Below are positions 9,179 to 19,197 of a stretch of DNA of 64,000 bases, in pieces (position 1 is the first letter of the stretch; each line of letters opens with the position of its first letter). Source of the DNA: Bryobacter sp. CoA8 C33 (GTDB lineage Bacteria; Acidobacteriota; Terriglobia; Bryobacterales; Bryobacteraceae); assembly GCA_019931185.1 (NCBI GenBank), contig JAINDK010000052.1, forward strand, positions 1 to 64,000, read 5' to 3'. The translations under genes and the position numbers were made by a program. Below the pieces are notes generated by a model. It worked only from the letters and a program-made list of their open reading frames with translations. It was not told where the DNA came from and did no database searches.

Positions 9179-9636
9179 AGCGAAGCAGCCAAGCTGCGCA
9201 CCGCCATCTGAATTGTGCGAAAACAAGCTTCCAACTCCGCGTCGCGCCGGCAATAGGGATCTTCAATTTCTTTCTCGGCGCCAGGAATCAGGCTCGAAAG
9301 GTAGGCCAACTTCGGCCGTGCCTCGGGAAAGTCGCCCACGAGCAACTCCTCATTCAACTCATCCATGATGTACAGCCGGTCATAGCGCCGCACCAACTCA
9401 AGGCTCATGCGCGTTGCCCGGTGCCGGTCCAGGTTCAGCCCAAACTTCACGGCCATGCGCCGGGCGTTAGTCTCGGCGGCCTCCTCGGGATAAGCGCGCA
9501 CCCCCGCGCTGGCGAATCGAATGTCCCGCAGTCGCGGATTTACCGCCACCTCAGCCCGGAAACACGTTTCCGCAAAGGCACTTCGCATGATGTTGCCGTA
9601 ACAAATGAACAGAATCGATGGACGCACTTCACTCAT
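9175..9636 (-). CDS. Low-molecular-weight protein tyrosine phosphatase family protein
   Basis: 153 aa. The P-loop [11 protein letters not shown] supplies the C-x5-R catalytic motif, with Met replacing the second Cys usual in CxGNxCRS. The general acid is in [10 protein letters not shown] (the DP-Y motif). Family members dephosphorylate protein tyrosine or act as arsenate reductases; capsule/polysaccharide control is common for stand-alone bacterial forms. The ATG at 9636 overlaps the stop of the decayed amidase (ATGA), and the frame extends upstream only as shadow. Length is normal for the family. Confidence 0.85.
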   Translation of the reverse strand: MSEVRPSILFICYGNIMRSAFAETCFRAEVAVNPRLRDIRFASAGVRAYPEEAAETNARRMAVKFGLNLDRHRATRMSLELVRRYDRLYIMDELNEELLVGDFPEARPKLAYLSSLIPGAEKEIEDPYCRRDAELEACFRTIQMAVRSLAASL

Positions 9637-10649
9637 ACCGCAAGACCCGCCGGCTTCTCTTTTCGCCAGCCCGTCCTGTCCTGGCAGCCCTTGGCCGATC
9701 GCGCCAGCATGCCATCTCCCGTACTCCGGCGGATCCCGCCGATCTTGTCCATTGTCCAACTCAGCGCCATTGCCCCCGTACGGGACCATCGACCAGAGGC
9801 CGGCCCCAATCCGTTCCCGCCGCATTGCGCCGAAGGACTCACAATCGGGCCCAAGGTCTCTCCCGAGGGAAAACGCCGCGAGCCTGGCAAACTCTGTTGA
9901 AAATTCCACGCCGTCTTGTTCATTCCGCCAAACCACAGCCCACCCATCTCATGGGCGCCCATCGACAGCTTGGCGCACAGCGCAGCCCCGGCCATATCCA
10001 GTCTCTCAATCACCGTCGCATTCGCATCGATCACCTGATCCCGGCATGGTTCGGCCCCCCATGTCGTCTTGTATCCTTTCACGGGAAAAAGTTTCTTGGC
10101 GCCATCCGGGATCCCATGCAGAGGGCCGCGATACCGGCACTGGTTCAATTCCGGATCCGCCCTCCGCGCCGGATCTAGCCCCAAATCCTCGGTCAAGCTA
10201 ATCGTGCACAGCAGCGCCGGCGAGTGACGCTTCAACCGCTCCAGATACATCCGCGTTAATTCCCGCGAACGGACTTTGCGCGCTTTTACCAATTCAGCCA
10301 GTTCCGTCACCGGCCGGAAGGCGAGTTCTTCCAAGTTCTTCCAGCCCGCTTGCTGCGGTGGCCGCGATGGTAAGAACCGACCCTTGCCGCGGCGCAGCGT
10401 CGCTCCCGGCAATACGGGTGAACACGTAAACGCCGGGTCTACGTCCGGGCTGATTTCAACCGCCCGCAGCTTCGCATACGTCGCCAGTTGCCGCTCCACA
10501 CCGGGCCGCATCATCTCGAGTTGCTCCGGCTTGAACTCCAGGCCCAGTAGCGCTAAGCCCTGCCTCGGCGGCTCCTCTCCCGGTTGCGTCTCGGCCGCCA
10601 CCAACGCCAGAGCGCCAGGCATCCATGCCGCCAGTTGTCCGCGCGTCAT
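9633..10649 (-). pseudogene. Decayed amidase (amidase signature family)
   Basis: The 338-codon frame matches an amidase-signature enzyme closely up to GIPDGAKKLFPVKGYKTTWG (with the family Lys at GAK, about residue 185) and on to KLSMG. The Gly/Ser-rich loop carrying the nucleophilic serine (normally GSSxGSA) is gone: residues about 251-262 read QQSLPGSRRFPS. Homology resumes with GETLGPIVSPSAQCG and SWTMDK, then collapses after IRRS, so the C-terminal 150-200 residues normal for the family are missing. The frame ends in the ATGA that starts the phosphatase gene. Without the nucleophile it cannot be an active amidase. Confidence 0.85.
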
Positions 10650-10652
10650 GGC

Positions 10653-11834
10653 TTAACGGGGAAACAGCGTTGAATAGGCCTCGAGATACTTAAGGCCCGC
10701 CCCGGTGTTGTAGATCACGATCTTTTCTTCCGGCTTCAGAAATCCGCTTTCGATCAGCCGTCTCACCGCCGCTACGCAAGCGGCTCCTTCCGGAGCGACG
10801 AACATCCCTTCCAACCGGGCCAGTTCCACACCCGCCGCCAGCGCCTCCTCATCCGAGATCGCAATCGCGGTCCCGCCCGATTCCCGCACTGCCTTCAGAA
10901 TCAGAAAATCCCCCAGCGGCTTCGGCACTCGCAGCCCGCTCGAAACCGTCTGTGCATTCTCATAGAACACACTGCGCTCGGCCCCTTCCTCAAACGCCTT
11001 CACGATCGGACGGCATCCCTCGGCCTGCACTGAGATCATGCGTGGCCGTTTTTCCGGGGCGATCCAGCCCAGCTTCTCCATCTCTTCAAAAGCCTTCCAC
11101 ATTCCGATCAACCCCACACCGCCCCCCGTGGGATACAGAATCACGTCCGGCAACCGCCACTGCAATTGCTCGGCCAACTCATAGCCCATCGTCTTCTTGC
11201 CTTCAATGCGATAAGGCTCTTTCAAGGTGGAAACCTCAAACCAGCCTTCGGCCTCCTTTCGCTCCGCCACGATCTTGGCGCAGTCGCTGATCAGGCCATC
11301 CACCAGCGTCACGTGGGCCCCAAAACTCTTGCACTCGATGAAGTTGCTATGCGGCACGTCCTTCGGCATGAAGATGTGACATTCGATGCCCGCTGCCGCC
11401 GCATATGCGGCCGATGCGCTCGCCGCATTGCCCGCTGAAGGAATCGCGATCTTGCCGATACCCAATTCCTTGCACATGGATAGAGCGCAACTCAGGCCAC
11501 GCGCCTTGAAGCTCGCCGTCGGATTCAGACCCTCGTCCTTCACCCAAAGATCCCGTGCTCCCACGGCCATTCCCAGCCGTTGCGTTCGCACGAGCGCCGT
11601 CATGCCTTCACCGAGCGTGACGATATTGGCCGGCTTCGTCACGGGCAATACCGGCGCATAACGCCACATGTTCGACGGCCCCGAGGAGATCCACTCCCGG
11701 TTCCATCCATCGCGCGCTTTCTCAAGGTCATAGCGCACGAGCAGCGGCCAGCCGTCGGGCGACAGATTCATTTTTTGCCCGGCGGGATAAGTCTTGCCCG
11801 TACCCGAGCATTCAAGGTGGGAAACAGTGGTCAT
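10653..11834 (-). CDS. thrC: Threonine synthase
   Basis: 393 aa PLP enzyme of fold type II that converts O-phosphohomoserine to threonine. The PLP lysine is in NPTASFKARG (about residue 109), the SAGNAASA loop binds the substrate, and the PTGGGVGL loop holds the cofactor phosphate. Length and motifs match the short bacterial ThrC type. The N-terminal segment with LECSGTGKTY resembles the rubredoxin-like start of this subgroup but keeps only one Cys. The amidase remnant begins 3 bases after the stop. The pathway partners (homoserine kinase, homoserine dehydrogenase) are not in the window. Confidence 0.92.
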   Translation of the reverse strand: MTTVSHLECSGTGKTYPAGQKMNLSPDGWPLLVRYDLEKARDGWNREWISSGPSNMWRYAPVLPVTKPANIVTLGEGMTALVRTQRLGMAVGARDLWVKDEGLNPTASFKARGLSCALSMCKELGIGKIAIPSAGNAASASAAYAAAAGIECHIFMPKDVPHSNFIECKSFGAHVTLVDGLISDCAKIVAERKEAEGWFEVSTLKEPYRIEGKKTMGYELAEQLQWRLPDVILYPTGGGVGLIGMWKAFEEMEKLGWIAPEKRPRMISVQAEGCRPIVKAFEEGAERSVFYENAQTVSSGLRVPKPLGDFLILKAVRESGGTAIAISDEEALAAGVELARLEGMFVAPEGAACVAAVRRLIESGFLKPEEKIVIYNTGAGLKYLEAYSTLFPR

Positions 11835-11866
11835 GAATTTGGCTAAAGAGCTATAGTAACGGAATC

Positions 11867-14740
11867 ATGAAATGGCCCCTGCTTCTACTGCTTTGCTCTT
11901 TTGCCATACTGCCTGCTCAGCAGAAGCAAGACGAGTCCTATACAGCCAGGATTCGTGAGTTCACCACCGACAAGATGTTTCTCACCGACCTGGTCGACCA
12001 CCTCCCGGACGGCGGCAAAGTACCCTCGCCCCATAAGGTGCTCGGCTACATCGCCGGCACACCCTACAAACTCACTCACGCCGCCAACGTCCACAAGTAC
12101 TTACGGGCTCTTGCTGCCGCCAGCCCCCGCGTCCAGGTCGTCTCCATCGGCACATCCGAGGAAGGCCGGGAGATGGTAGTGGCCCTCGTCTCCGACCAGG
12201 CGAACCTCGCCAAGCTCAACCGCCACAAAGCTCTGATGAGCCAGTTGGCCGACCCTCGCAAGACCAGTCCGGCGGCCGCGGCGGCCGCCATCAATGAAGT
12301 GGTTCCCATGTACTGGCTTACCGGCTCACTGCATTCCACCGAAACCGGCAGCCCCGAGATGCTCATGGAATTGGCCTACCGCCTTGCTGTCACGGAATCT
12401 CCTTTTATCGAAACGATCCGCAAGAATCTCATCGTCATGATCACTCCGGTCACCGACGTCGATGGCCGTGAACGCATGGTCGACCTCTACAACTGGCGGC
12501 GCGCCCATGAAAAACAACCTTCTCCGAGCCTCATCTATTGGGGTAAATACGTTGCCCATGACAACAATCGCGATGGCATGAATCTTTCCCTCGCCCTGAC
12601 CCGCAATGTCTGGAAGACCTTCTTCGAGTTCCACCCCCTCGTCCTCCACGACCTGCATGAGAGCGTACCCTTCCTTTATGTCTCCACCGGAATGGGGCCT
12701 TACAACGCCTGGTACGACCCCATACTGATCAGCGAATGGCAGAAGCTCGCTTATCACGAGGTCGAAGAGATGACAAAGCGCAACGTGCCCGGTGTCTGGA
12801 CACACGGTTTCTACGACGGTTGGGCCGCTAACTATATGTTCCTTGCCGCCAATGGCCACAATGCGATTGGCCGCTTCTACGAGACTTTCGGCAATGGCGG
12901 CGCCGACACGCGCCGCCGCAACGTTCCCTCAACAGCAACCACGCGAACATGGTTCCGCCCCAACCCCCCGCTGCCGGAAGTGAATTGGAGCATCCGCAAT
13001 AACGTAAACCTGCAGCAAAGCGGAGCGTTGCTGGCGCTCAACTACACGGCCCGTAATCGCACCGAGTTTCTCAATAACTTTTTCCAAAAGAGCCAGCGTA
13101 GTGTCGCCAAAGCCACCACCGAGGGGCCGGCCGCCTACATCGTTCCCGGCGATACACCGCGCCCCGCTCTCGCCGCCGACCTGATGCGCGTCATGGATCT
13201 GCAAGGTGTGGAAGTACATCGCCTCGACGCCCCCACCGAACTTGCGGCGAAGTCCGGTAAGCGCTCCTTCCCCGCCGGCAGTTACGTCATCCGCATGGAT
13301 CAACCTTACTCCCGCATGGCTGACATGCTACTTGACCTGCAGTACTACAGTGTTACCGACACGCGCCCTTATGACGACACCGGCTGGAGTCTCGGCTACT
13401 TGCGCAATGTCGAGACCGTGCGCATTCTCGACCAGGCTGTCCTCAAGGCGCCCATGACACGGATCCAGGGTGTACCCGAGACACCTTCCACCGTCAACGG
13501 GGAACCCACCGCCCCAGTCTGGGCTCTCAAATACAGCGCCGATCATAGCTTCGCCGGCTTCCGCTTCGCTCTCAAGGACGTCCCCATGTGGGCGGCTGAA
13601 ACCTCCTTTGAGGCCGCCGGCCAGAAGTTCAACACCGGGACGGTGCTGATCGAGGCCAGTGCCCTGTCCCGCGGCCGTCTGGAGCAGGCAGCCCGCGGCC
13701 TCGGCCTGAAATTCAGCGGCTTGCCCGAAATGCCCAAAGTTGCCCGCCACCCGCTTGCCGCCCCGCGGATTGCTCTCGTTCACACCTGGACCAATACGCA
13801 GAACGAGGGTTGGGTCCGCCTGGCCTTCGACTCGGCCAAGGTGCCTTACGACTACATCAGCGATCAGAAGCTGGCGCAAATTCCTGATCTTCGCTCCCGC
13901 TACGACGTGATCCTCTTTGGCCCCGTCAACGGCTCGAGCCAGCGTATCGTCAACGGCATTCCCAAGCGCCCCGGCGAAGCCGCTATTCCCTGGAAAGCCT
14001 CTGACCTCACCCCCAGCTTCGCCACCGCTCCGGATCAAACCGATGACATCCGCGGCGGCATGGGACTCGAAGGGATGCTGCATCTCCGCCGCTTTGTCGA
14101 AGCAGGAGGTCTTTTCATCACCATCGGCGGCAATGCTTCTATTCCGATCGACTATGGCCTCGTCGAAGGCATAACGATTCAGCCCACGCGTGATCTCCAG
14201 GTCCGCGGCAGCGTGCTACTCGGCCACCTCGCCGACAAACTCAGCCCGATTGTTTATGGCTTTGACGATTCCGTGCCCGTCTATTTCAATACAGCCCCGG
14301 CTTTTCAGGTGAATACGATGGCTGGGTTGGTCACTGGCCCTGCCCCCAGTACGGCCGAGGGACGCCCCACCGGCCGTGGCAGCCTGAACGATCCGGATGT
14401 GGTTCAGGGACGCCCTGTCCCCGCAGCCCCCTCTACCCCAGCCCCGGCCGAGGAAACAAACGAAGCCATGCGCGCCTTCCTGCCCCCAGCCCACCTCACC
14501 CCGCGCACCGTCCTGCGCTTTGCCGCCCCGCCCGATCTTCTCATCAGCGGCATGCTCGCCGGTGGCCACGAACTCGCCGGCCGCCCCGTCATTGTGGATG
14601 TTCCCGTTGGCCAGGGCCATGTTGTCCTGTTTGCCAATAACCCCATGTGGCGACACCAAACCCAGGGCTCCTGGCCCTTTGTTTTCAATGCCGCGATGAA
14701 CTTCGCTCATCTCTCCGCCGGGCGGTCCCCAGCCCAGTAA
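11867..14740 (+). CDS. Secreted M14-family zinc carboxypeptidase, 957 aa
   Basis: Signal peptide (about residues 1-18, ending PAQQ) followed by an M14 peptidase domain. The zinc HxxE is HSTE (His156, Glu159); further conserved parts are DVDGRE (about 197), HDNNRDGMNL (231) and HDLHES (His261/His264). The remaining 600 residues contain a likely class I glutamine-amidotransferase-like fold and a Pro/Ala-rich linker near residues 825-865. Similar large M14 proteins are common in Acidobacteria as exported peptidases. TATAGT lies 9 bases before the ATG, so the mRNA leader is probably only a few bases long. It diverges from thrC. Confidence 0.88.
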   Translation: MKWPLLLLLCSFAILPAQQKQDESYTARIREFTTDKMFLTDLVDHLPDGGKVPSPHKVLGYIAGTPYKLTHAANVHKYLRALAAASPRVQVVSIGTSEEGREMVVALVSDQANLAKLNRHKALMSQLADPRKTSPAAAAAAINEVVPMYWLTGSLHSTETGSPEMLMELAYRLAVTESPFIETIRKNLIVMITPVTDVDGRERMVDLYNWRRAHEKQPSPSLIYWGKYVAHDNNRDGMNLSLALTRNVWKTFFEFHPLVLHDLHESVPFLYVSTGMGPYNAWYDPILISEWQKLAYHEVEEMTKRNVPGVWTHGFYDGWAANYMFLAANGHNAIGRFYETFGNGGADTRRRNVPSTATTRTWFRPNPPLPEVNWSIRNNVNLQQSGALLALNYTARNRTEFLNNFFQKSQRSVAKATTEGPAAYIVPGDTPRPALAADLMRVMDLQGVEVHRLDAPTELAAKSGKRSFPAGSYVIRMDQPYSRMADMLLDLQYYSVTDTRPYDDTGWSLGYLRNVETVRILDQAVLKAPMTRIQGVPETPSTVNGEPTAPVWALKYSADHSFAGFRFALKDVPMWAAETSFEAAGQKFNTGTVLIEASALSRGRLEQAARGLGLKFSGLPEMPKVARHPLAAPRIALVHTWTNTQNEGWVRLAFDSAKVPYDYISDQKLAQIPDLRSRYDVILFGPVNGSSQRIVNGIPKRPGEAAIPWKASDLTPSFATAPDQTDDIRGGMGLEGMLHLRRFVEAGGLFITIGGNASIPIDYGLVEGITIQPTRDLQVRGSVLLGHLADKLSPIVYGFDDSVPVYFNTAPAFQVNTMAGLVTGPAPSTAEGRPTGRGSLNDPDVVQGRPVPAAPSTPAPAEETNEAMRAFLPPAHLTPRTVLRFAAPPDLLISGMLAGGHELAGRPVIVDVPVGQGHVVLFANNPMWRHQTQGSWPFVFNAAMNFAHLSAGRSPAQ

Positions 14741-14836
14741 AAAAGCTCTCCACGATTTGCCGCCGGCAAGCGTCCAAACTGGTGTGCGGGGTTGTTGGCG
14801 GAGTTCGTTTCGCCTAACCTTCGCCATATTTGCGTT

Positions 14837-16453
14837 ATGTCCACGGATCGGGCGCCTCTTAAGAACACCGAGCAGGAAGAAATCGACTCCCGCCGCCTAG
14901 CCTTGCGCTACCGCGCCGAGTTTATTGACCTCCGCAACGCCGAAATCGATCATGACCTGTTCCGCACGATTCAGGTCGATCTGATGTTCCGGTACAATTT
15001 TGTCCCGCTTCATGCCGGAAACGGAGTTCTCGAGATTGCTATCGCTGACCCGCGGAACCTTCAGCTGATCGACGAGCTTTCGAGCCTGCTGGGCAAGAAG
15101 CTCAAGATCAAGGTCGCCACGCTTAGCCAGATTTCCGACCGGCTTAAGAAAACCGAACAAAGCCAGCGCGTCCTCGAAGAAGTCACCGAAGGCTTCACGC
15201 TCGACGTCGTCAGCGATGAAGAGAACCCGGAAGAAACTCTGTCGATCGACAAGCTCAGCGCCGACAGCGATACCGCACCGGTCATCCGCCTTGTCGACAC
15301 CACGATCTTCAATGCCCTCGAGCGCCGCGCCAGTGATATTCATATCGAGACGCGCGATCAGGAAGTGGCCATCAAATACCGCATCGACGGCGTGCTGCAG
15401 TACGCCATGCCGCCGATTGCCAAGGACTGGCACTCGGCCATCATCTCGCGTATCAAGGTGATGAGCGAGCTCGACATCGCCGAGCGCCGCGTCCCTCAGG
15501 ACGGGCGTTTTCGCGTGCGCTATAAGGGGCGCCTGATCGACTTTCGCGTCTCCATCATGCCCACCGTGCATGGTGAGGACAGCGTCCTGCGCGTTCTCGA
15601 CAAGGAAAGCATGAGTGAGAAGTTCACCCGCCTCTCCCTCGATGTGGTCGGCTTCTCCGAGCGCGACATTACGAAATTCCGGCGTTATATCAAGGAACCT
15701 TACGGCATGGTTCTCGTTACCGGCCCCACCGGCTCGGGTAAGACGACCACACTCTACGCCGCGCTGAGCGAGATCCAAAACGACGAGGACAAGATCATCA
15801 CGATCGAAGACCCTGTCGAATACCAGCTCAAGGGCGTCACCCAAATCCCGGTCAATGAGAAGAAAGGCCTCACGTTCGCCCGTGGTCTCCGCAGCATCCT
15901 CCGTCATGACCCGGATAAGATTCTGGTCGGGGAAATCCGCGACCAGGAAACGGCCATCATCGCCATCAATGCCGCGCTCACCGGCCACCTCGTCTTCACT
16001 ACTGTTCACGCCAACAATGTCTTTGATGTCCTCGGACGTTTTCTCAATATGGGCGTCGAACCGTATAACTTTGTCAGCGCGCTCAACTGCATCCTGGCGC
16101 AGCGGCTTGTGCGGCAAATCTGTCCACACTGCAAGACGCCCATCAGCCACACGGAATCAGAGTTGCGCGACAGTGGCCTCGATCCGGCTGCCTTCCAGGG
16201 CGTAACTCTATACGAAGGCAAAGGCTGCTTTGAGTGTGGCGGTACCGGCTATCGCGGCCGTACCGCGATCCATGAATTGCTGGACCTCACCGAGGAAATC
16301 CGCGAACTCATCCTCGAGAGACGCCCCACATCCCAAATCCGCGCCGCCGCCCGCGGCCAAGGCATGAGCACTCTGAGGGAAAGCGCCCTGGAGCGGCTCA
16401 GCGAAGGGTTCACCACCCTCAAAGAGATAAACAAGGTCACCTTCGTCGAATGA
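14837..16453 (+). CDS. Type IV pilus/type II secretion assembly ATPase (PilB/GspE)
   Basis: 538 aa. N-terminal GspE/MshEN domain, then the RecA-like ATPase. Walker A is GPTGSGKTTT (about residue 296), with Asp box, Walker B LVGEIRD and His box TTVHANN. The C-terminal zinc knuckle is CPHC...CFEC (about residues 428-468). It powers pilin or pseudopilin polymerisation at the inner membrane. I start at ATG 14837: there is no Shine-Dalgarno, but CATATT stands exactly at -12 to -7, a leaderless arrangement. The stop overlaps the next gene (ATGA), opening a six-gene assembly operon. Confidence 0.93.
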   Translation: MSTDRAPLKNTEQEEIDSRRLALRYRAEFIDLRNAEIDHDLFRTIQVDLMFRYNFVPLHAGNGVLEIAIADPRNLQLIDELSSLLGKKLKIKVATLSQISDRLKKTEQSQRVLEEVTEGFTLDVVSDEENPEETLSIDKLSADSDTAPVIRLVDTTIFNALERRASDIHIETRDQEVAIKYRIDGVLQYAMPPIAKDWHSAIISRIKVMSELDIAERRVPQDGRFRVRYKGRLIDFRVSIMPTVHGEDSVLRVLDKESMSEKFTRLSLDVVGFSERDITKFRRYIKEPYGMVLVTGPTGSGKTTTLYAALSEIQNDEDKIITIEDPVEYQLKGVTQIPVNEKKGLTFARGLRSILRHDPDKILVGEIRDQETAIIAINAALTGHLVFTTVHANNVFDVLGRFLNMGVEPYNFVSALNCILAQRLVRQICPHCKTPISHTESELRDSGLDPAAFQGVTLYEGKGCFECGGTGYRGRTAIHELLDLTEEIRELILERRPTSQIRAAARGQGMSTLRESALERLSEGFTTLKEINKVTFVE

Positions 16454-17301
16454 GTTTGCTCACACAGCTGCGCGGTCTGATCGAAGAGCCACCACCGGCT
16501 TTTGCCTTTGAATTGAGCTCACTTGGTTTGGCTCACTGGCAGAGTGGAAATATCCGCTTCGACGCCTATCCGCGGGATTTCAACCCCCAGGACGCCTTGG
16601 CGCTCACCGAGTTCTTGGGCCGGCTTACTCCGGCGCCTACCGGCTCGCGTCGCCGCCCGGCTGCCCTGATACTTCCCGATTCAGCCGCTCGCGTCCTCAT
16701 AATGGACTTCGATCAGTTCCCTCGCAAAGCCGAAGAGCAACAGAGCCTGATTCGCTTCCGTCTCAAGCGCACGGTTCCATTTGATGTGGACACGGCGATC
16801 CTGCGCTTTGCCGTTTATCCCCGTGGCGGCGCCAAGGTTGATCTTCTAGTGGCAGCGATCGCCATCGAGACGCTGGCTCCTTATGAAACAGCCTTCCGCA
16901 ATGCTGGCTTTCATCCCGGTTGGATCACTCTGTCCGGGCTGAGCGCAGCCAACCTTTCCACGCCCAACAGCCTGACAATCAGGCTCAGCGGGCAGACACT
17001 CACACTCACTTACTTCACCGGCGAGGAGCTTCGCATCTTCCGCTGCCTCGAATTGCAGGAACTGAACCTGGAGGAGATCCTTAACCTCGTCGATCCGACA
17101 CTCGCTTACCTTGAGGACGAACACAAGACCAAGCCAGCCCGGGTTCAACTCTGCGGCTTGGGTAACATCGCGCCGGCGCTCTCCGGTCATCTGGGCGAGC
17201 ACTGGGGGCTTGAGTCTGAACCTTTACGCGGCCATCTCGGCGCCGTGGATGCAACGCAGGCCGGTCTCCATGGTTACCTCCAATCGATGGGGGCCCACTG
17301 A
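16450..17301 (+). CDS. PilM-like pilus assembly protein
   Basis: 283 aa, actin-like fold protein of the PilM/GspL-cytoplasmic type. Recognisable are the RRRPAALILPDSAARVLIMDFDQFP segment and EQQSLIRFRLKRTVPFD, which match the conserved strand and helix found in PilM and EpsL. It normally binds the N terminus of PilN on the cytoplasmic face and links the ATPase to the inner-membrane platform. The nucleotide-binding motifs are weak, as in diverged members. It overlaps pilB (ATGA) and is 2 bases from pilN. Confidence 0.8.
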   Translation: MSLLTQLRGLIEEPPPAFAFELSSLGLAHWQSGNIRFDAYPRDFNPQDALALTEFLGRLTPAPTGSRRRPAALILPDSAARVLIMDFDQFPRKAEEQQSLIRFRLKRTVPFDVDTAILRFAVYPRGGAKVDLLVAAIAIETLAPYETAFRNAGFHPGWITLSGLSAANLSTPNSLTIRLSGQTLTLTYFTGEELRIFRCLELQELNLEEILNLVDPTLAYLEDEHKTKPARVQLCGLGNIAPALSGHLGEHWGLESEPLRGHLGAVDATQAGLHGYLQSMGAH

Positions 17302-17303
17302 TC

Positions 17304-17876
17304 ATGCAGACCCGTATCGCTATCAATCTCGCCAGCGAGCCCTTTCGCCGCGACCGCGCTCTGCTTGTCTCCTCGATTTTGCTTGCCATTCTTTTGATAG
17401 CTGTCCTCGCTGCCCAGATTCTGCTCGTCTACCAGGAAACGACCCGGGCCGAACAGGCCCGAACCGAAGTGGCCCGCCTCGATTCCGCCCTCAGCCGCTC
17501 AGCCGCCGAGCGAGTCCGGCTCGAAAAATCTCTGCGCGAGGCGCAAAACGCGGAAGTCTTTGACCGCAACGTTTTTCTCAACACCCTGATCGCCCGTAAG
17601 GCTGTCAGTTGGACTCAGCTCTTCGCTGATCTCGAAAAAGTCATGCCCGGCTCGGTACGCCTGGTCAGCGTCCGGCCACAGATCACCACCGCCAATCAGG
17701 TCGTTCTCGACATGACTGTTGGCTCGCTTAGCGGTGAGCCTGTCGTCGACATGCTCATGCGGCTCGAAGCCTCGCCATTATTCGGCGCCACCACGATCAC
17801 CACCATGCTGCCTCCGTCGCAGAATGAAACCTTATATCGCTATCGTCTCAGCGTGAACTATGCCCAGCGGCCTTAA
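17304..17876 (+). CDS. PilN-like pilus assembly protein
   Basis: 190 aa. The N-terminal RIAINLASEPF motif is the PilM-binding segment (INLxxxPF). One transmembrane helix follows (about residues 24-44), then a coiled coil rich in Glu/Arg/Leu (45-80) and a ferredoxin-like periplasmic domain. This is the standard PilN plan of the inner-membrane alignment complex. It overlaps pilO by 17 bases. Confidence 0.88.
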   Translation: MQTRIAINLASEPFRRDRALLVSSILLAILLIAVLAAQILLVYQETTRAEQARTEVARLDSALSRSAAERVRLEKSLREAQNAEVFDRNVFLNTLIARKAVSWTQLFADLEKVMPGSVRLVSVRPQITTANQVVLDMTVGSLSGEPVVDMLMRLEASPLFGATTITTMLPPSQNETLYRYRLSVNYAQRP

Positions 17877-18444
17877 TCTAAAATCGATCGACTGGTCCAA
17901 CCCCGCCGTCTACATGCGGGCCGTGCTGGGGATCTTGCTGCTTGGCAATCTAGTCCTGCTCAGCCTCATGCTCTACCCGCCCGGAGGCAGCCTCGTCGAA
18001 CTGGAAGACCGTCTCATTTCCCTGCGCCAGCGCTCCCTCGAACAGAATCGTGCGCTGGAAGGGCTGCGCACCCTCACGACGCGAGTACGAGAGAGCCGTG
18101 CCGCGGGCGAAAAATTCCTTACCTCTTTCTTCATGGATCGCCGCAAGGCTGCCAGCACGATTGTGAGCGAACTTTCGAGCCTCGCCAAACAGGCCGGCAT
18201 CCGCCCCAAGGAACACAGCTTTGTTCTGGAGCCGGTTGAAGGCGCCGAGGATCTTTCGATCATGACCGTAAACGGTGCCTATGAAGGCTCTTACGCCGAT
18301 CTCATCCAGTTCCTGTTCCGCATCGATCACAGTCCTCGTTTCCTGATCATCGAGAATCTCAGCGCCGCCCCGCAACAGGCCCCGGGCATGTTGAATGTCA
18401 GCATCCGTTTCCACGTTTTCGTCAAGGAGGTCCCCGGCAGCTGA
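17860..18444 (+). CDS. PilO-like pilus assembly protein
   Basis: 194 aa. Short cytosolic start, one transmembrane helix (about residues 18-37), coiled coil with many Arg/Leu/Glu (40-75) and a periplasmic ferredoxin-like domain ending in a beta strand (LNVSIRFHVFV). PilO pairs with PilN and recruits PilP. Spacing to the next gene is 2 bases. Confidence 0.86.
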   Translation: MPSGLNLKSIDWSNPAVYMRAVLGILLLGNLVLLSLMLYPPGGSLVELEDRLISLRQRSLEQNRALEGLRTLTTRVRESRAAGEKFLTSFFMDRRKAASTIVSELSSLAKQAGIRPKEHSFVLEPVEGAEDLSIMTVNGAYEGSYADLIQFLFRIDHSPRFLIIENLSAAPQQAPGMLNVSIRFHVFVKEVPGS

Positions 18445-18446
18445 CC

Positions 18447-19190
18447 ATGGCCCTCGAAATGAAATTTGGCGGCGACCGCAAGCAGTTCATCACGCTTGGC
18501 GTGTTGGGCGTGATCCTCGCTGGCGTGATCCATATCAATTACTTCAGCGGTCCGGAGACAACAACGATGGCGCCGCTGCGTCCTGCAGCATTACCGCCCA
18601 TATCGAGCCACGTCCCTTCCCGCCCGGCCGACACTCGCAAAAAGGCGCAAGCCGAGCGCCGCGCCCAGGAGTTCCGCCCCCGCGTCGGCGCTGCCCGCCC
18701 GGAAGACCGCCTCGATCCAATGTCGATCGATCCCTCATTGCGCCTCGACCTTCTGACACGCCTTGAAAAGATCCAGATCAGCGGCGGCGCCCGCAGCCTC
18801 TTTGATTTTTCCAGTGTGTCCGCGGCGCCCGCGCCCACTACGCCCCAAGGTGCCCGCATTGTCGCTCCAGCGCGCCGGCCACAAACGGCGCCCAAACCGT
18901 TTATTGGCCCGATGCCGGAGCCTCCGCCCATTCCCAAGCCCGTTGTCCAGAAGCCCGTCGCTCCCCCCATCCCGTTGCGCTTCTACGGCTTTCTCGCGCC
19001 CCCGCGCGGCGGCCCCAAACGCGCCTTCTTTCTCGATGGAGAAGATATTGTCGTTGCCGGCGAGGGGGATCTCATCAAGAATCGCTACAAACTCATCCGG
19101 ATCGGCCTGAACAACGTCACCATGGAAGATACCCAGTTCGAGCAACAGCAGACCCTCCCGATTGTGCCCGACAATGGAGGAGGAGGCTGA
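18447..19190 (+). CDS. PilP/GspC-like periplasmic linker protein
   Basis: 247 aa. One N-terminal transmembrane helix (about residues 15-33), a long Pro/Ala/Arg-rich linker (45-170) and a small C-terminal beta domain (PIPLRFYGFLAPPRGGPKRAFFLDGEDIVVAGEGD...YKLIRIGLNNVTMED), read in two stretches. The latter is the homology-region domain of GspC/PilP, which contacts the secretin. By position and domain it completes a PilMNOP set. No secretin gene (PilQ/GspD) is in the window. Confidence 0.8.
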   Translation: MALEMKFGGDRKQFITLGVLGVILAGVIHINYFSGPETTTMAPLRPAALPPISSHVPSRPADTRKKAQAERRAQEFRPRVGAARPEDRLDPMSIDPSLRLDLLTRLEKIQISGGARSLFDFSSVSAAPAPTTPQGARIVAPARRPQTAPKPFIGPMPEPPPIPKPVVQKPVAPPIPLRFYGFLAPPRGGPKRAFFLDGEDIVVAGEGDLIKNRYKLIRIGLNNVTMEDTQFEQQQTLPIVPDNGGGG

Positions 19191-19197
19191 TTGGTTT

